Shown in pieces: positions 62,172 to 64,000 of a DNA stretch of 64,000 nt. Source of the DNA: Calothrix sp. NIES-2098. GTDB taxonomy: Bacteria > Cyanobacteriota > Cyanobacteriia > Cyanobacteriales > Nostocaceae. A model generated the notes under the pieces. It ran no database searches. It worked only from the letters and a program-made list of their open reading frames with translations, and had not been told where the DNA came from. A program made the position numbers and the translations under genes. The stretch covers positions 4,467,001 through 4,531,000 of the forward strand of contig AP018172.1 of NCBI GenBank assembly GCA_002368175.1, in the 5' to 3' direction. Every line of letters begins with the position of its first letter. Positions within the stretch are counted from its first letter, which is position 1.

Positions 62172-63034
62172 GAGATTTTCTTTCAGTTGACCGTGATGCC
62201 AACAAAATTAGACTACTAAGAAGCACTCATCCAGGCACTTTTTTATTAGTAGAAGGTGGTTCAGACAAAACTTTCTACGAGCGTTTTGTTGATACATTAG
62301 CTTGTAAGTTAATTACTGTTTCGGGAAAACCATCCAGTAAACTGCGTGTTATTGCTGTGCTGGAAACTTTAGAGAAATCAAGCTTTCAAGGGATTTTAGC
62401 GATTGTTGATGCAGACTTTGATCGCCTTGCAACTGTGTCATACAGCAGCCCTAATCTGCTTCGCACCGATACCCATGACCTTGAAACAATGCTGATTAAA
62501 TCACCAGCATTGAACAAAGTAATTGCTGAGTTTGGTTCTGAAGACAAGATTAGCCAATTTAATCGAGACATCAGATCGATATTACTCGAAACTGGAATGT
62601 CGTTAGGTTATCTGCTTTGGATATCTCAGTGTGATGGATTGAACTTGACCTTTGATGGTATTACATTCAGCAGATTTATTGACGAGCAAACGCTGCAAAT
62701 TGATGAACTTAAACTGATTAGAGAAGTGAAAAATAAATCACAAGCGTTCTCGTTGAAAGATGAAGACCTGCAACAGCGACTAATTATGCAAAAGAACAAC
62801 AGCCACGATCCTTGGCAAGTTTGCTGTGGTCATGACCTAGTAGAACTATTTTCATTCAGCTTACGCAAAACAATTGGCTCAAATAAACCTTCTGATGTTG
62901 AACCAATCAGCCTTGAGCGTAATTTACGGCTTGCTTATGAAGCAGCTTACTTTCGTGAAACACTTCTCTACTCAGATATTCGTGTATGGGAAAGTAACAA
63001 TCAGCCGTTTAAGGTTTTGCGAAATGACATATAG
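62168..63034 (+). CDS. DUF4435 / AriB-like TOPRIM effector
   Basis: The 288-aa product starts with GTG inside GTGA, overlapping the stop of the ATPase gene. Its N-terminal half has the TOPRIM-like acidic motifs LLVEGGSDKTFYERF (Glu about 29), LAIVDADFDRLA (DxD) and TDTHDLETML, typical of DUF4435. In characterised PARIS systems the released AriB cuts a host tRNA and aborts infection. The target here is unknown. The C-terminal part is helical. Gene order and overlap match a two-gene toxin-like operon. Confidence 0.82.
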   Translation: MRDFLSVDRDANKIRLLRSTHPGTFLLVEGGSDKTFYERFVDTLACKLITVSGKPSSKLRVIAVLETLEKSSFQGILAIVDADFDRLATVSYSSPNLLRTDTHDLETMLIKSPALNKVIAEFGSEDKISQFNRDIRSILLETGMSLGYLLWISQCDGLNLTFDGITFSRFIDEQTLQIDELKLIREVKNKSQAFSLKDEDLQQRLIMQKNNSHDPWQVCCGHDLVELFSFSLRKTIGSNKPSDVEPISLERNLRLAYEAAYFRETLLYSDIRVWESNNQPFKVLRNDI

Positions 63035-63089
63035 CTCTTGCAATTATTTTGAGGAAGCGATCGCTCTTTCTACCACCTGCTGCATAATC

Positions 63090-63106
63090 TTAAGCTGCTC
63101 TAGACT
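63090..63106. repeat. 17-bp direct repeat, left copy
   Basis: TTAAGCTGCTCTAGACT occurs here and, identical, at 63503-63519. The two copies flank the hypothetical gene and a HIP1 site lies near each copy. Confidence 0.8.
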
Positions 63107-63428
63107 GAGATAGTCTATAACCGATGAGCGAAGACAAACGAGAAGGTAGTTGTGGAAACGATATAAATCGCCTCATCTCAGCGTCGTACTCAATACGATA
63201 ATTAGTAATTGCATTATTGTTGTAAAAAGATAAAAAATTAGTAGAGACTTGCTCATTAATTACAAAAGGCAAGTAGTTTATTTTACCCTGCAAATATATT
63301 TCAGCTAAACTAGAATCATTCTCTACAGATGCATAAGCCGCCGATAATATTTGCCCTGTTTTCTGAAGCTTGTGCTTGATAATTGGATTTTGAAAATTAA
63401 TGAAAATAAAATACTCACTTTTTAACAT
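63090..63428 (-). CDS. Hypothetical protein
   Basis: This 112-aa ORF (start MLKSEYFIFINFQNPIIKHK) is not recognised. It is polar, rich in Asn, Tyr and Phe, without signal peptide. A weak GAAGAAAT Shine-Dalgarno precedes the ATG. Its last codons and stop lie in a 17-bp sequence repeated directly at 63503-63519 upstream of the gene. Its AT-rich composition resembles the adjacent PARIS-like genes. It could be part of the same island. Confidence 0.5.
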   Translation of the reverse strand: MLKSEYFIFINFQNPIIKHKLQKTGQILSAAYASVENDSSLAEIYLQGKINYLPFVINEQVSTNFLSFYNNNAITNYRIEYDAEMRRFISFPQLPSRLSSLIGYRLSQSRAA

Positions 63429-63502
63429 ATTTATTTCTTCTATAATTTATTTATTTAATTAATTTATTTTGAATTATCTAATTTTTGTGAATAATTACAA
63501 TT

Positions 63503-63519
63503 TTAAGCTGCTCTAGACT
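63503..63519. repeat. 17-bp direct repeat, right copy
   Basis: Identical to 63090-63106. The 396-bp segment between copies could be an insertion or a duplication footprint. Confidence 0.8.
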
Positions 63520-63621
63520 TAAAGGTATAACATTAGCGATCGCAATCATAACTCAACGACAACAGTAAGTTATTGAGAGCGATCGCCTTTCTGCTACCCT
63601 GTTTTTACCTTCGCGTTGTTT

Positions 63622-64000
63622 TTATAATTGTAAATTGCCAAAAATCTTCTGGTTGTCTCGGCTAGCCACGCGAATCATATCACCTTCTTTGACAGCAACC
63701 TGCGGTGTCCACTCATAAATCCCATCGCTAGCGGTACGGGTAGAAATATTTTGGATAGTTTTGTTGTTGCGATCGTACAACTTAATTGACACATCGCCGT
63801 TGATATTGTCTCGCCACAATATTAAATAAGGTCGATTTTGTTCAATCTGTACTTTACCAACAGGTTGATCGATTAATATTTGCGGTACAACTTTTTGAGT
63901 TCTAGCTCTGCGAAATCCTAGATAATGCGGTAAATGTCGAAATGTAGGATTTTCTTGAGGACTAGACAGTTCGGGTAAGATAATATTCCCTATTTTTGAA
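63622..64000 (-). CDS. Protein of unknown function, C-terminal part (truncated by window edge)
   Basis: The reading frame ends at 63622 and stays open to the window edge, giving 126 visible residues. The end of the protein (DVSIKLYDRNNKTIQNIST, then DGIYEWTPQVAVKEGDMIRV) looks like a beta-rich, Ig-like or fibronectin-like domain. The N-terminus lies outside the window, so signal peptide and full function cannot be judged. A TTG at 63819 is not needed as a start. Confidence 0.55.
   Translation of the reverse strand, partial: SKIGNIILPELSSPQENPTFRHLPHYLGFRRARTQKVVPQILIDQPVGKVQIEQNRPYLILWRDNINGDVSIKLYDRNNKTIQNISTRTASDGIYEWTPQVAVKEGDMIRVASRDNQKIFGNLQL

Overview
The window looks like chromosomal DNA from a filamentous, probably heterocyst-forming cyanobacterium (Nostocales: Nostoc, Calothrix, Tolypothrix or similar). 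The evidence is many HIP1 octamers (GCGATCGC), a tRNA-Leu(UAA) gene split by a group I intron, ndhL followed by a DUF3007 gene and trpA, a MurT/GatD pair, giant Ser/Thr-kinase/histidine-kinase hybrids, WD40, HEAT, LRR and pentapeptide repeat proteins, and many short dispersed repeats.

Layout. 0-3.3 kb: a truncated secreted protein, a phytochelatin-synthase-like glutathione hydrolase and gamma-glutamyltranspeptidase (a probable glutathione-degrading pair). 4-10 kb (minus strand): a condensation-type acyltransferase, then an NB-ARC/14-WD40 STAND protein overlapping a DUF1802 gene. 10.8-19.7 kb: a hybrid kinase that lacks its central ATPase, an M48 peptidase, a CapA-like protein, zwf and a Nudix hydrolase. 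20-27 kb: a membrane protein, the intron-bearing tRNA-Leu, ndhL-DUF3007-trpA, a zinc metallopeptidase and an SGNH hydrolase. 27.3-31 kb: a 21-bp minisatellite and an LRR-Roc-COR gene split by a nonsense codon. 31-36 kb: gatD and murT separated by a MITE and a small gene, a thioredoxin-fold thylakoid protein and a hypothetical gene. 36-44.4 kb: a kinase remnant, a full-length 1992-aa hybrid kinase carrying three in-frame repeat insertions, pnuC-nadR, and a threefold tandem array of a two-tRNA cassette with switched anticodons. 44.4-49 kb (minus): MoxR ATPase, VWA-like metallopeptidase, pentapeptide protein and a divergent zinc-ribbon SDR. 49.4-55.6 kb: a HEAT protein that appears to be a deletion derivative of the adjacent NACHT-HEAT-CHAT gene, the pair bracketed by arrays of the same 21-bp repeat. 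56-60.7 kb: two full-length tandem TPR-like paralogues and the tail of a third, which is cut off just before a PARIS-like defence pair (AriA-type ATPase plus DUF4435 protein, 60.9-63.0 kb). The window ends in two unknown genes, the last one truncated.

Two themes run through the window. The first is signalling and biological conflict: several NTPase-regulated proteins (NB-ARC, Roc-COR, NACHT-CHAT, MoxR/VWA) and a PARIS-like pair sit among housekeeping genes. The second is repeat-driven remodelling: two MITE families with 9-bp direct repeats, small palindromes inserted in frame into coding sequences, 21-bp minisatellites, start codons lying in heptamer repeats, and deletion derivatives of large multidomain genes. 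The tRNA cassette array is the least conventional object in the window. All functional statements rest on motif recognition by eye; no database search was run.
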